Positions 12,013 to 23,005 of a DNA stretch of 64,000 nucleotides are shown piece after piece. A model generated the notes under the pieces. The model was not told the origin of the DNA, made no database searches, and worked only from the letters and a program-made list of their open reading frames with translations. The stretch is taken from contig JACAAK010000001.1 in NCBI GenBank assembly GCA_025093985.1, positions 3,472,001-3,536,000 on the forward strand, written 5' to 3'. Both the position numbers and the translations under genes were made by a program. How positions within the stretch are numbered: position 1 is the stretch's first letter; each line of letters starts with the position of its first letter. The DNA comes from Calvatia gigantea (Eukaryota; Basidiomycota; Agaricomycetes; Agaricales; Lycoperdaceae).

Positions 12013-15000
12013 GGAGACCCGGCGAACATATAGGAGCATGGGACATTTGATTTTATCTTAGGGTATTTTCGACAATATTGTGTAGAGGACAGCGGACTGC
12101 AGATTTTTTTTTTCGTTTTCGTAGATGGTTGTTGATCACCCGTGTATCCCGGGAGCTGCTCCCTCCCCCCTGCTCTTGGACCAACATATCATCGTTTAGA
12201 GAGGTTCTGCAATAGAGCCTATAGCTTTTTTTTTCCCAAAGATTACTGCTGAAGCGCTGACGATTCCCCCCTCGAGGGTGCTGCTCTTTGCACCATATCT
12301 CGAAGCAACGTGCGCTGCTCCAAGCTGCTCTCTGAAATTTAAGAACCTGATAAGAAGTCGCTGGTACCAGAATGATGCCGTCAGAGGCCACGAGAATAGA
12401 CTGACCCAGGCGTTATCATGTACATTATGGGGCTCGGCTAACACATACTCCTCGGAGTAGTGACGACCCCTTACTTAGGCCTTAGGCCTCAGGGCGCGAG
12501 CTAAATACCCCGCTTTCCCCCTTTCCCATGGACGAATTTTATCCCACTCCACCCCAGCCGGGACGCCAGTGAACATCATAAAAATTGAGATGTGCGACAA
12601 TCAATAATCATCAAGCGAGGTGTCAGGCTCAGATCCCCCTTTGATAATTGACTTTTATAAAATTGCCAATTTACTTCCGCTGCAACGGCGAAAGCAAGAG
12701 TGCCGGCCGCGTGACTGGAACCACTTACAGTAGTACAGAGTCGGAAACCCTCCTCCCCGCTCTCCCCTAATGAACAAATCTCGGCAACATTTTTCATATG
12801 AGCCTACTCCTCACCGCCAATTGGGGCATCCTATCTTGCCCTGAGCTGCTCCCGGAACATTGAGAACAAAGATAAATACTATTAATGACATGATACCGCC
12901 GTTACCGGCTCGGAAGCAGCCCACTTCCGATATCCCATACTTGGTTTTGCTTGACATGGGACCTCAATGATATCTTCTATTCTTGTGCAGAGGGCACTGG
13001 GCCTGTGGGACCTGTCAGACGAGTCGCGCCTCAGGCCGCCTCAGGCCCAGGCTCCAGTACTCGAGTGTGAGGTGAAAGAGCTCCTTCGTGAAAATGTCTA
13101 AACGGCGGCGCATGGACGCCGCGCCCGACACGTTAGTTCAGAGAACTATTCATAAATTATTCGAGATGAACTTGGAACTGCCTAATTACCGCATTTCCGT
13201 TTCCCCGCCGTTATTCAGACTCTATTCCCATTTCATTTTGGCCAACCTGACTCATTCCATAACTGCGAGTGAGGTGACCGGCACAGTTGTATCGGGAGCG
13301 ATTTTTTTTACTACCTTGACTTTCTCATTGCGTCTCACTGTATAAGTGTGCAATACCAATGTACATCCCGGTTCTCGCGTGACCCCGAGAGGTTGAGGTT
13401 GTTGCTATCATATCTTTTTCCTATCTATTTCAAGTTAATACTGGTTCCATGATTTGGATTACGTTGTATTCTTTCAAAACACTCCGAGTCACACTGCACC
13501 CCTGAATGAGTTAATCTCGACATTGTCAGGATACCAGCGACCACCATCAAGTGAGGTGTGGGAGGATATGTTCACGAGGTCTCTAGTATATAGTATGTGT
13601 CTCCCCACAGATACTGGATTTTCATGGAAGACCACCAATCTACCCCTCAGCAAGCATAATAAATGTTAACACGCGGTAGCTCACGGTGACGGAAACAAGT
13701 GGGTCACCGTGGGCGCTATGATGGACACTCAGGTCGCCAGGGGGGGCAAAAGTTGTCAGACCTGTTTTGATTTTCAACAGTTAAGCCACGTCCGTCAAGT
13801 GCAAAGACACTGACAGAAGCAAGATATGAAATAGACCGTAAAATCCGCCCTTACCCCCTTACCTCTGGTGCGGGTGTTATAACCAGTCGGACTGAGCGTC
13901 AAGAACCTCATTTGAGTAGGAAACGGATACTTGATGTAGCAACAAATTTGACGTTAGAGGGATGAAACACTAGCAATAAGGTTGGAGTCGAGAACAATTC
14001 CACTGGCGGGCATTCGGTGGAAATCTTAGGCTTTGTCTCTGATCATCACAAGACTGCGAAATCACCCTCGAGACCGCCAGACGAGAACACGTTCGTTGTT
14101 CGCTGGTGGTCAACGCAGATCCTAAGCGAGTGAGATAAGACATAGATATAATTGGCGATGACTCTAGCTTCCAGTTACGCTGATGGACTGAGCCTAAGCA
14201 GTGGTGGCCCCGGCCCGGGGTAAATTAGAACAGGAATTCTGTGAGAAAGGATGGAGCGCTCCTCGCCCTGGGGTCGCGGACGGACAAAACATAGCACCAT
14301 TCTCACAATATCACCACCGGCCGCACCCAAAAAAAAAAGCCCAACTAGTCACACGCCAATGTCTCGATGAGCAGACCTTGGGATGGTGATCGTTCGAGTC
14401 CAAGCAGATTCAAATTCTTTCTCACTGAAATAGTCGTGGTGGCCCACCGACTAGATAGTAGCCTAATTCGATGGCTTCTCTTGCAAGTGTCGTTATTAAT
14501 TTCCGGAAGTCGGTGGCCACTCGATTGAAAGGACCAGTCTGGGCTGACTGGGCCCAACGTGCGGTCTGTGGGCGCTTGTGTGTTCATTGTTGGGACGTGG
14601 CCTTGTCCCGCCAACCTCTCGAAGATGTCAATACCGGACTAATCGGAACTCCCGGAACCTTAATCAACAGATCATCCGGTCTGGTCGCAGAAACAGGCCA
14701 GGGAAGGCTGGATTGTTCAGTCCGTATCGTTCAAGAGAACGCACCATTGACCAGAGGGCCTTCATTTAGCTAATTGTCCAACACGGGCAACCTCCATTTT
14801 ACCGAGGGTGTAGGACTTGGCATTGCTCAGGCGAAGGTGCAGAGCATGAGGGTAGGTTGGAGCACTTGGCGCCAGCCAATCGGGATATCGTGATTGATGG
14901 CATCCAACAATCATGTATCAAAGGAACTTCAGTTAAGCGAAAGGACAAGGAACTCCGAGATATCCCACTATTCCGGGCCAATATCCTTGAAGGATGTTGC

Positions 15001-15875
15001 AGCAATAGCACCCCCGCGTACCCCAGCCGGCACATCACAAAAAGTAACTCGAAAATGGCACGTTGTACTTTCCCCGATGTTAGATAGAAACCAGCTAGCC
15101 TGTGAACCAAAGTTGGCAGTGAACAGTGATGTAGGAAGGTGGAAGTAAGGTTGGCACCTGAAGTCAACCCAAAATTTGATGCCCCTGACTCGTGCGACGT
15201 ACCAAGGGGTTGATGTTCATGACAAGCCTTCCAACTCCACTACCAGGACTGATCGTCCCGGATGACACGGGGCCCGGTACGCGGTGCTTCCAGACAGGCC
15301 GAAGGTCCCCCGCGAAGAACCCACCAGCGTGGACTTATGGTCCAGAATCAAATATGTCTTGATTGACCCGAAAAATACTCAAGGAAAAGGAAGATAGATT
15401 GTTGTAATGTCATATGCCGTTACTCGTGTCGATACTGCTACGCCAGATATTGAGGGGTTGCAAATTCACTCTCCAAGATCGCCGACGGTCCGCAGTACAC
15501 TCACAGACCAGACCGCACGGAAGTACTCCGCTTGTTCAAAAATACATACTCCTTGTGCCTAGGACCCCCTTATTGAGATAAACAAATAAGGAAATATCCC
15601 TCTAGCTATCTGGTCTGATAGGCGGGGTGATTTAGAGGTGGTTATCATGGCAGCATTGACACGGAATCCGCCCTTTCAAGGCTCGCATCGTGGCAGTATT
15701 GATATGAGATTCATCAGACCGGCGTTGTGATACGGGGGGTAGAACGTATATATATATGCCAAAGTGAAGCCTCTGCTTTTGCAGTATCTAGGATATCAAC
15801 GAGGTCAGTGTGAAACCTCCGTACCTGAACAAACCTCACAAACTATCCTCCCGACAGCCTATCGCTCGAACAAGC
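12013..15875. other. Long non-coding or unrecognised stretch
   Basis: Nearly 3.9 kb without a gene I can name. It contains small open frames (13088-13345, 13454-13669, 14471-14773, 14894-15148) with no recognisable domain. An alternating AT tract lies near 15750, close to the monooxygenase start. A decayed mobile element is possible, but I saw no terminal repeats, target duplications or transposase or reverse-transcriptase motifs. Confidence 0.45.
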
Positions 15876-17590
15876 ATGGTGATTAATTCCTCAGTTTAAG
15901 CTTTGTAGCGACCTCACTGAGAGTGTTTGCAGGTCCATCCCTCCCACACACAAGCACCCTGTTCCCTTCACATCGTCATTGTAGGCGCTGGACTTGGTGG
16001 CCTTGCAGCCGCATACGCACTGGGCCGTGCAGGCCACAAGGTCACTGTCCTGGAGAGTCTCCCGAAAATAAACAAGGTCGGAGCAGGTATACAGATGTCG
16101 CCGAATGCGACGAGGCTGCTGACCCGTTGGGGGCTTGGTGATGCTTTGAAGGAGATCGGCGTCGTTCCGCGGCATGTTAAACTGAGGCGATGTAGGTTCG
16201 CTCAGCATAAGGGGCGTGAAAAAAACTAACTTTTTGCCTAGATGAGAACGGAGAGACGATGGGCTATCAGCTCTGGGGTGAACATCTCGAGAAAGAATGC
16301 GGCTCACCTTACTATCATGTCCACGTACGTAAATCCATCCACCACGATCTCCGAATTGAAGAGTGACGTGGACTTTAACAGCGCGCGGACCTTCACCAAC
16401 TTCTTCATGACACGGCATTGCCGTATATGAATCTCCGTCTCAGCAGCAAGGTTGTTTCATTGGACCCAGAAGCACCATCGGTAACCCTCGCCTCTGGAGA
16501 AGTCATCACAGCCGACTTTGTCCTCGGTGCCGACGGAGTAGGAAGTCGGATCCGCGATGTTGTCGTTGGGAAGCCCGATCGACCCATCCCCACTGGTGAT
16601 GCCGCTTACCGAGCCGTTATCACTACGGAAAGCATGATGGACGATCCCGAACTCCGTGCGCTTGTTGAAGAACGTGGCCTTACCTTTTGGATGGGTCCAG
16701 AGACCCACATAGTGACATATTGCATCGTTAGTTCCCCTCCCGGGTCACATTGCGAACCTTGACGCTGATACGGCCGGATACAGAGCAGTCAAAAAGAGTT
16801 CAATATTGTCATGATACACCCAGACAAGAAAGGCAAGAGCGATGAAAACACACGTGATGTTGACTGTGAGACGATGATAAAGGACTTCGAGGGATACGAA
16901 GCCAAGGTGCGGAGGCGTCCGAAATGAGGCTAAGCCCAAAGCTGATAGAAAACAGAGTGCAAAAGCTGCTGAGACTCATTCCTAGTACTCAAGTCTGGTC
17001 CCTAATGGATCGCGAGCCCTTACCCTCCTGGGTGCATCCAGCGGGAAAAGTTTGTCTCCTTGGCGATGCCTGCCACCCAATGCTAGTAAGGTCATCTGTG
17101 ATTCCACGTCAACTCGTCACTGAATGAGACACAATCCATAGCCATACAGAGCACAAGGAGCTGTGATGGCAGTAAGTCTTTCGCTTCACCTTAAAGCCAG
17201 GTTCTGAGAATATCTAGATTGAAGATGGCGCGATCTTAGGAGCGCTGTTCATGAAGGTGACTGACGCGAAACAAATTCCAAGTCTCCTTCACATATACCA
17301 GTCGATTCGCCACCCACGTGCTACCCAAGCGCAATTGATGTCCCGGGCGAACCAGCGAATTTTCCATTATCCTGATGGGCCAGAGCAACAAGCAAGAGAC
17401 AAATCGATGAAGGAGTCATTGGAAGCGGCCAAGGCACTTGGAGGTGAAACCATGATCGACTGTCCTGGAAATGCCAATGCATGGGCAGATAAAGCTAAAA
17501 CCTGCGCAGATATTTGGCTATGATGCAGAGGAAGACGTGGAGAAGTGGTGGAAGGCAAATGAGGAGTTTGTTACGATGGGAAAATGGTAA
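15876..17590 (+). CDS. FAD-dependent monooxygenase, salicylate-hydroxylase-like
   Basis: The first exon appears to be just ATG at 15876, followed by a phase-0 intron ending TTTGCAG and then VHPSHTQAPCSLHIVIVGAG. Class A flavoprotein hydroxylase motifs follow in order: dinucleotide-binding GAGLGGLAAAYALGRAGH, ESLPKINKVGAGIQMSPNAT, HLEKECGSPYYHVH/RADLHQLLHD, the DG motif VLGADGVGSRIRD, and the GD motif VCLLGDACHPML/PYRAQGAVMA/IEDGAILGALF. Such enzymes use NAD(P)H and O2 to hydroxylate (often decarboxylating) aromatic acids. About seven short introns are used. The reading needs small frame corrections near 16968 (KVQKLLRLIPST) and near 17500 (before QIFGYDAEEDVEKWWK); these look like the one-base insertions seen elsewhere. 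The stop TAA follows VTMGKW. The substrate cannot be told from sequence. Confidence 0.83.
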
Positions 17591-18190
17591 CTTTCGGACT
17601 TCAATACATCCGCTACATTTAGATAGCGGTGACATATACCTGCATTCGCGATTTTAGAATTATGTACATAGTTTTCAGCCGGGAAATCGGTCAAAACTTA
17701 TGAAAGGAATTTCTCCTGCACCTTCCCAAGCGATTATCGCCTCACCTGTCATCAACTTATTAATAACCATGGAGGCGCGTGGTCAGGGAAATATCCTAAT
17801 GGCAAGTTGCCTCACGGACTAAGCGGCATATGAAATCAAGGTCAGGCATAACAACGGTAGAGAAAGCTCTGTTTTAAATATTACGGGTCCCTCAGTCTCA
17901 AAGCCTCCAACAGGGTAACTTGCTTCTGTGCCCACAAGTAATTTGTTACTTTATGGCTCGGATTTTTCCCGGATACGGCCCATCGCATACTCAACGGTCC
18001 GCTGTCAAAGCAGGTGCCGAGGGTCTTTTCCCCTTCCTTCACAAACTATCGGATATACAGAATGATATGGGGCACACCCACCTGACCCACTTGTGTCGTG
18101 AGGCTGCTATGCCCGGTTTTCTGCTGTACTTAAGCACAAACAGATCAAACTTAGAGCAACGAGAATCTCCTTTGCTGCTGAAATCCCGAA
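17591..18190. other. Intergenic, promoter side of the CE16 gene
   Basis: Six hundred bases between the monooxygenase stop and the esterase start. No coding similarity was seen; the short open frame at 17920-18282 overlaps the esterase signal peptide in another frame and is taken as a shadow. Confidence 0.45.
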
Positions 18191-19767
18191 ATGCAACGCC
18201 TTTCTACTCTCTCCAGGCTCTTCGGTTTGGCTTGTTTGATACCCTTGGTTACGGCCCAATCTGGTGCATGGGGACAATGTGAGGAATTCACTTCTGTAAA
18301 AAATACTCTAGCACATGCTAATAGCATTTTGGAACAGGCGGTGGTATTGGGTGGACGGGTGCAACAACTTGCGTTGCTGGGTAATATAAAACCCCTTGAG
18401 AGTTAATGAACCCGCGCTGATATCGATAAGGTACACTTGCGTTCGACAAAATGACTGTAAGAAATTGAATCGTTTTTCCCATTTTTTGATACTAACGAAC
18501 TCGTTGACCTTGAGGGTACTTCCAGTGTATCCCAGGTTCCGCCACTACCTCCACGCAGGGTCCGACCACAACACCGACCACAACGAGGTCGACGTCTACC
18601 CCTACATCGACGCCCGCAGGGGTGAAATATTGGTTTAGCTTGTACGTCATTGCGCGACAAAACGCGGTACACGGAGCTCTGACAATTTTCCCAGTGGCGA
18701 CTCCTACACCCAAACTGGTTTCGACCCCGCCAGTACCCTTCCTTCCGTGGGCAACGTTCTGGGGAACCCACCCTACCCGGGCTGGACCGCGACAGGCGGA
18801 GAGAATTGGGTTGACTACGTCACCACTCTGTACAACAAATCCCTTATCTTGACTTACAACTACGCATATGGTGGTGCCACGATCGATGCCAACCTGGTCC
18901 AGCCTTACACTCCGACTGTCAAGTCTCTGACAGACCAAGTTAACCAGTTCTTAAGCGGCGCAGGCACCAAACCCTCCAGCACCCCCTGGACTTCTAGCAA
19001 TTCTCTCTTCTCTGTTTTCATTGGTATCAATGATATCGGAAACAGCTGGTACCAGTCCGGAGATCGCGATGCGTGAGTTGCGCGATTTTTGAGATCTTAA
19101 CCGAGCTGATAAGTCTATAGGTTCTCAGATGTCCTCTTGAACGCTTACTTCGCCCTTATTCAGAAACTCTAGTGAGTCTTAAGTATGCAAAATACTTCAG
19201 TCATTCGCTAACTTAGCTTTGAAGCAATGCTGGTGGCCGCAACTTCCTCTTTGTGAATGTTCCCCCCATTGACAGGTCGCCATTGGTATGTCATCCCGCT
19301 TTAAAAATGGGCCTTGTGTTTCATAGCGCTTTCCTTAGATGCTCCAACAATCCCAGGCTGATCGCGAAGCTGAAAGTCGCGTCATCTCCGGCTTCAACAC
19401 CAAGCTTACTGCCAAGATCAGCGCATTCAAGGCCGCTAATTCTGGGGTAAGCAGCGAAGCTTGCCGTTCCCCAACCATGCCTGCACTAACACATACCAAC
19501 TTTAATGCAGGTGACCACCTATGCTTGGGACTCGAATGCTCAGTTCACCACCATCCTGAACTCGCCCACGACCTATGGATTCAAGGATGCCACCACCTAC
19601 GGATCTGGGAGCGACATTTTCTGGGGGTGAGCGTACTGAGTTCCTACGAAGTTTTGCAAACCCTGAATGTTTCTGGTTATAGCAACGATTACCACCCAAG
19701 CAGCTACGCCCACAAATTCTTTGGTCAGCAAGTCGGCAGCGTCGTCTTGGGCAACAGCGTTTTCTAA
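18191..19767 (+). CDS. CBM1-linked carbohydrate acetylesterase (CE16, GDSL fold)
   Basis: ATG 18191 begins a signal peptide (MQRLSTLSRLFGLACLIPLV). It is followed by a complete fungal cellulose-binding module spread over four small exons: WGQC/GGIGWTGATTCVAG/YTCVRQND/WYFQCIPG, with all four cysteines. A Thr/Ser/Pro linker leads to the catalytic domain: WFSF/GDSYTQTGFD (Ser nucleophile block), YAYGGATIDANLV, FSVFIGINDIGNSW (GIND block), FLFVNVPPIDRSP and NDYHPSSYAHKFF (His block). CE16 enzymes remove acetyl groups from xylo- and other oligosaccharides outside the cell; CBM1 anchors to cellulose. Domain order is N-terminal CBM1, linker, esterase. All exons join in frame with GT-AG introns, so this gene looks intact. 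Confidence 0.93.
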
Positions 19768-20283
19768 GAGGCCCTTTGAGTGACGAAAGTGCCATCGAAT
19801 ATGTCGTAGGTAGTTATATTCCATACCAGTTGTTGAGGCATAGATAGATTCCAAATTGTCTTCGGAGCCTGGAGTTGACAATGTTTTCATCTCGTTTGAT
19901 TTCTCCGAACAGTTTCTCCGCAGAATCCCGGCACTACTCCGAGCATCACACACCCAATTCAATCATCGCTTCCTTTCGTTGGGTTCCTCCGTCCCACCTA
20001 AAACCCAGGCGATGACCAAGGGTCATATGATACGCTCAAAGCTCGCGATTGCGTGAGCTAACTTCCGGCTGTGGGCATCCCAATCAAGCGTGGTGATATC
20101 ACGCGTCCTTTTTCATAAGCCAAATCCTGTCCAGTGGCGAATGCCAATCGGAGGACCCAGGGAATGATTACATTCGCTGGTAAACCCCGGAGCAACAGCT
20201 TTTACGCTGCCACCGTCCACGACCAGCTATCTGCAAGGCTGAGTGTCTCCCCTTCCTGTCGTCCTTCACCTCTCCCGACAATC
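19768..20283. other. Intergenic between the two CBM1 genes
   Basis: About 500 bp between the esterase stop and the next secreted protein on the same strand. Only short, unremarkable open frames are present. It should hold the 3' region of the esterase and the promoter of the small CBM1 gene. Confidence 0.45.
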
Positions 20284-20953
20284 ATGCCCTCTTTGAAGCG
20301 ACTACGAACCAGATCAGTGGTGTTAGTGGCAGGATGCTTCTTTCTAACAAATGCCCTTGGAGCGGCAGTTGGGGCGGCTCGAGGAAACGACCATGTAGCT
20401 CCTTTCGCTGCCGGGTGGAGCCAATGTGAGTTTCTTTGTGCTTCTTTCTCTCCACCTACCTTGGTCGCCTCGACATCTGAGGGCGTTTCGCGATCTCCAT
20501 CTCCAAAATGTGCTTCTTGTGCTCCACTTGCGGGCCTTTTCGTTGTTTTATTGAATCCGGCGGCATTTCTGTTGATCTCCTTCCGTTCGTCCATTGTTAT
20601 GAGGCTATAGCTTAAAATATTTTAGGTGGCGGATATCAGTATACGGGTCCTACAGAGTGCGAAGAAGGGTGAGCATCTCAGTAACCCAACTTTCTGGAGC
20701 CGTCTTTTGATCTTTAAATGATAGGTTCTTCTGTCATAAGAGGCATGAAGGCGAGTCATAAACCCAGGAAGGCCTATGTGTATTTGCGCTTACTCACCGA
20801 ATTGGGATTCTAGCATACTACCAATGCTTCCCGAAAATGACGGCGAAAGTGACACCGACCGGGATACCTCAAGATATTTTCACGAGACCACCTCCTGCAG
20901 CTCCTGAACCGACAACACCTTCTCTGCCACCAAGGACGCTGGTAGAGCAGTAG
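20284..20953 (+). CDS. Small secreted CBM1 protein without catalytic domain
   Basis: ATG 20284 opens a basic, hydrophobic leader (MPSLKRLRTRSVVLVAGCFF, LTNALGAAVG). Across short introns a CBM1-like module is read: GWSQC/GGYQYTGPTECEEG/FFCHK and, in a last exon after TTCTAG at about 20813, YYQCFPKM. This keeps the four CBM1 cysteines and the Gly-Gly core. A Pro/Thr-rich tail (PTGIPQDIFTRPPPAAPEP, ending RTLVEQ) follows to TAG at 20951. No catalytic domain is present. The joint between FFCHK and YYQC has no clean GT donor in phase, so either a base is wrong or the gene is broken there. The protein probably binds cellulose or fungal wall glucan outside the cell; its role is unknown. Confidence 0.62.
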
Positions 20954-21231
20954 GAAATTGTTAGGAGTTGATTACTCCTTATCGTTTGCTTGTAGGATAG
21001 AGGTCACAAAAGGAGGAGGGACCTGAGAGCAATTTGCGGCCAAAAGATGGATTAACGAATACTTATCAGTTAATTTACCGGATCATGCAATAACAGATAC
21101 CCAAGGGCGATAAATACGAGAGTTTGAGGAAATGTAGATGAATGATTGAGTGAGGGGGGTAACAATAACAGGAATAAGTACCATCCACACACGACATACC
21201 CTCTCCACGACCATTGACCACGGCCAACCAA

Positions 21232-23005
21232 CTATGCCTTCTTCGTAGCATCCTCCTGCGTTGAAGCACCAGCCTGGTCCAGCCCACCATCCTTTGCTTC
21301 ACCTTCCTTTGCTTCGGGCTTCTTCATCGCACCAAACACCTCGAACAAGCTTCCAGGGGCTTGAGCTGCCATTGCCTGCTGTTCTTGTTCCAACATTTTA
21401 TCCAGTGTCGCGCGGTTAGCCTCAATATATTTCTGCTCTTCGAGATACTGTCTCTGAGCCTCCATACGCTTCTGCTCGAGATAAGTTGGCGGAGGCTGGC
21501 CACGAGGTGTTTGTTCCTATTAAGGTCACAGGTCAAGCCGTGATCTCTGATTGGTACAAACGAACATACCTGTTGTGAGAGGCCAAAGAGACTTGAGAAG
21601 GAACTGCTGGAGACGTGACGCGATTTCTTCTTCCACTCTTCAACATGCTTCGCCCTCGCTTCAGCCTCCTTCTTGGCGTATTCTATAGGAATATCTTTGC
21701 CTTGGTAAGCTTCCAGAATGGGGCGAACGTCCGCGGGCTTGTAAATGGCGATAGCTGATAGGCCAGTCAGCTCGTGTTCGGGACATCGCGAACAAAATAA
21801 ACATACATTCTAGGAAGGGAATCATTGCAATAAGCCCCCTATCATTGGGATCGCCTTTCCATTTAGGCAGGACGATAGCATTTTCGGGATGGGTCATATA
21901 GTGGGATGGGTCGGTATCAAGGGCGACGACTTTTGAGAGGTCGCGGTTCAGGTATGAAAGGTCCTGAAGACGATGAGGATCATCCTAGACTTATGGCTGC
22001 AAGACGACTAACCTTGACGACGGTACCGTTGATGGACCGAGTAGCCTCTCGGAAGAGACGGTGGGTAATAAAGAAATTATATTTGTCTAATTTTTCGAGA
22101 ACAGGGATAGCAGTCTAACCTAGCGTTAGCTCGAGTGAACAGAGGAGATAGGAAAATACTCACATAGTAATTTTGGGTGGTAAAAACAACTACTTCGTAG
22201 AATTGGGAAATGTAAGCAAGGAAGTAATCGACGCCAGGTCGTTTGGCGGTCCGCCAACCATATTGTCGCTAGAAAGAACATTGTTATTAGTATATACAGA
22301 ACGAATCTTATCTTAATGGAGGACGTACATCCCACGTTGAGGTTACCAGAAGGTCATCGATGGATATTAGGAGGGTGTAAGGCTTCTGGTGCGGGGGTGG
22401 ATAGGCTGGGGGTAGCAACTCTGTCCATGCCGGCTTGTTGAAGTACTATTTCCAAGTGAATCAGCTGCATCAAAATGACATTGTACGAAACAAGCGTACA
22501 TCGAACAAGTCGCTGAGGCGTTCCTTTGTCCTATTCGACCGCCCTTGAGGCGCGTGTTCCGGTTTCTGCCCGCGCGTGAGCAACAATCCCACCAGAAAAT
22601 CAAAAACTCACTAGCTTCTTCGCTTTCAACTCATCTTCCTCCCACTCCCGACCCATATAGAAAAGCCCGAGTCCGAGAGATAGACCCAAAAACCCAAACG
22701 ACACCAGTCCCATCTTCTGCCTCCTCTTCTCACTTGCCGACAACGTGCCCCTAGACGACCTCGCACCCGTCCTTTCTTTCTGATGACTTGGCTCAGCCTC
22801 GGGCGGTGAGAAGTCCAAGCTGGGTACTGAACCGGGCTGTGACGCCGGCTCTGCAGAAGCTTCGGGTGTCTCAGGCTTGGGATCCTTCGGAGTTTCTGGG
22901 TTCGGCTGTCGCGTCAGACGACGATGAAGGGGGTTTCTGGGACATCCATCTTGCCGTGTGAACAATAGCGCGCCGTTGGATGGGGCGAGAAAGGACGGCA
23001 AACAT
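21232..23005 (-). CDS. TIM50: Mitochondrial import translocase subunit TIM50
   Basis: TIM50 is the inner-membrane receptor of the TIM23 complex, passing presequence proteins from TOM to TIM23. ATG 23005 begins a basic, presequence-like stretch ([20 protein letters not shown]), followed by a Pro/Glu-rich linker, one membrane span ([20 protein letters not shown]) and the FCP1/HAD-like domain facing the intermembrane space: [107 protein letters not shown] charged C-terminal tail is predicted to be coiled. Introns are GT-AG. One extra C in the run at 22898-22900 breaks the frame between DATAEP and [12 protein letters not shown]; because this gene is essential and normally single copy, a sequence error is more likely than a real mutation. 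Confidence 0.93.

Noticed and set aside
12475..12500. CTTAGGCCTTAGGCCTCAGG short repeat
   Set aside because: Only two imperfect units with no flanking terminal repeats, so no mobile element is supported.
13088..13345. 85-codon plus-strand open frame beginning MKMSKRRRMDAAPDTLVQ
   Set aside because: No family, no partner exon that joins in frame, and no codon pattern distinguishing it from background.
14380..14405. tRNA B-box-like GTTCGAGTCC
   Set aside because: The flanking bases do not form a T-arm stem and no A-box or acceptor stem was found upstream.
15749..15760. TATATATATA tract before the monooxygenase
   Set aside because: It could be a TATA element, but it lies about 120 bp from the start among similar AT runs; too weak to call as a promoter.
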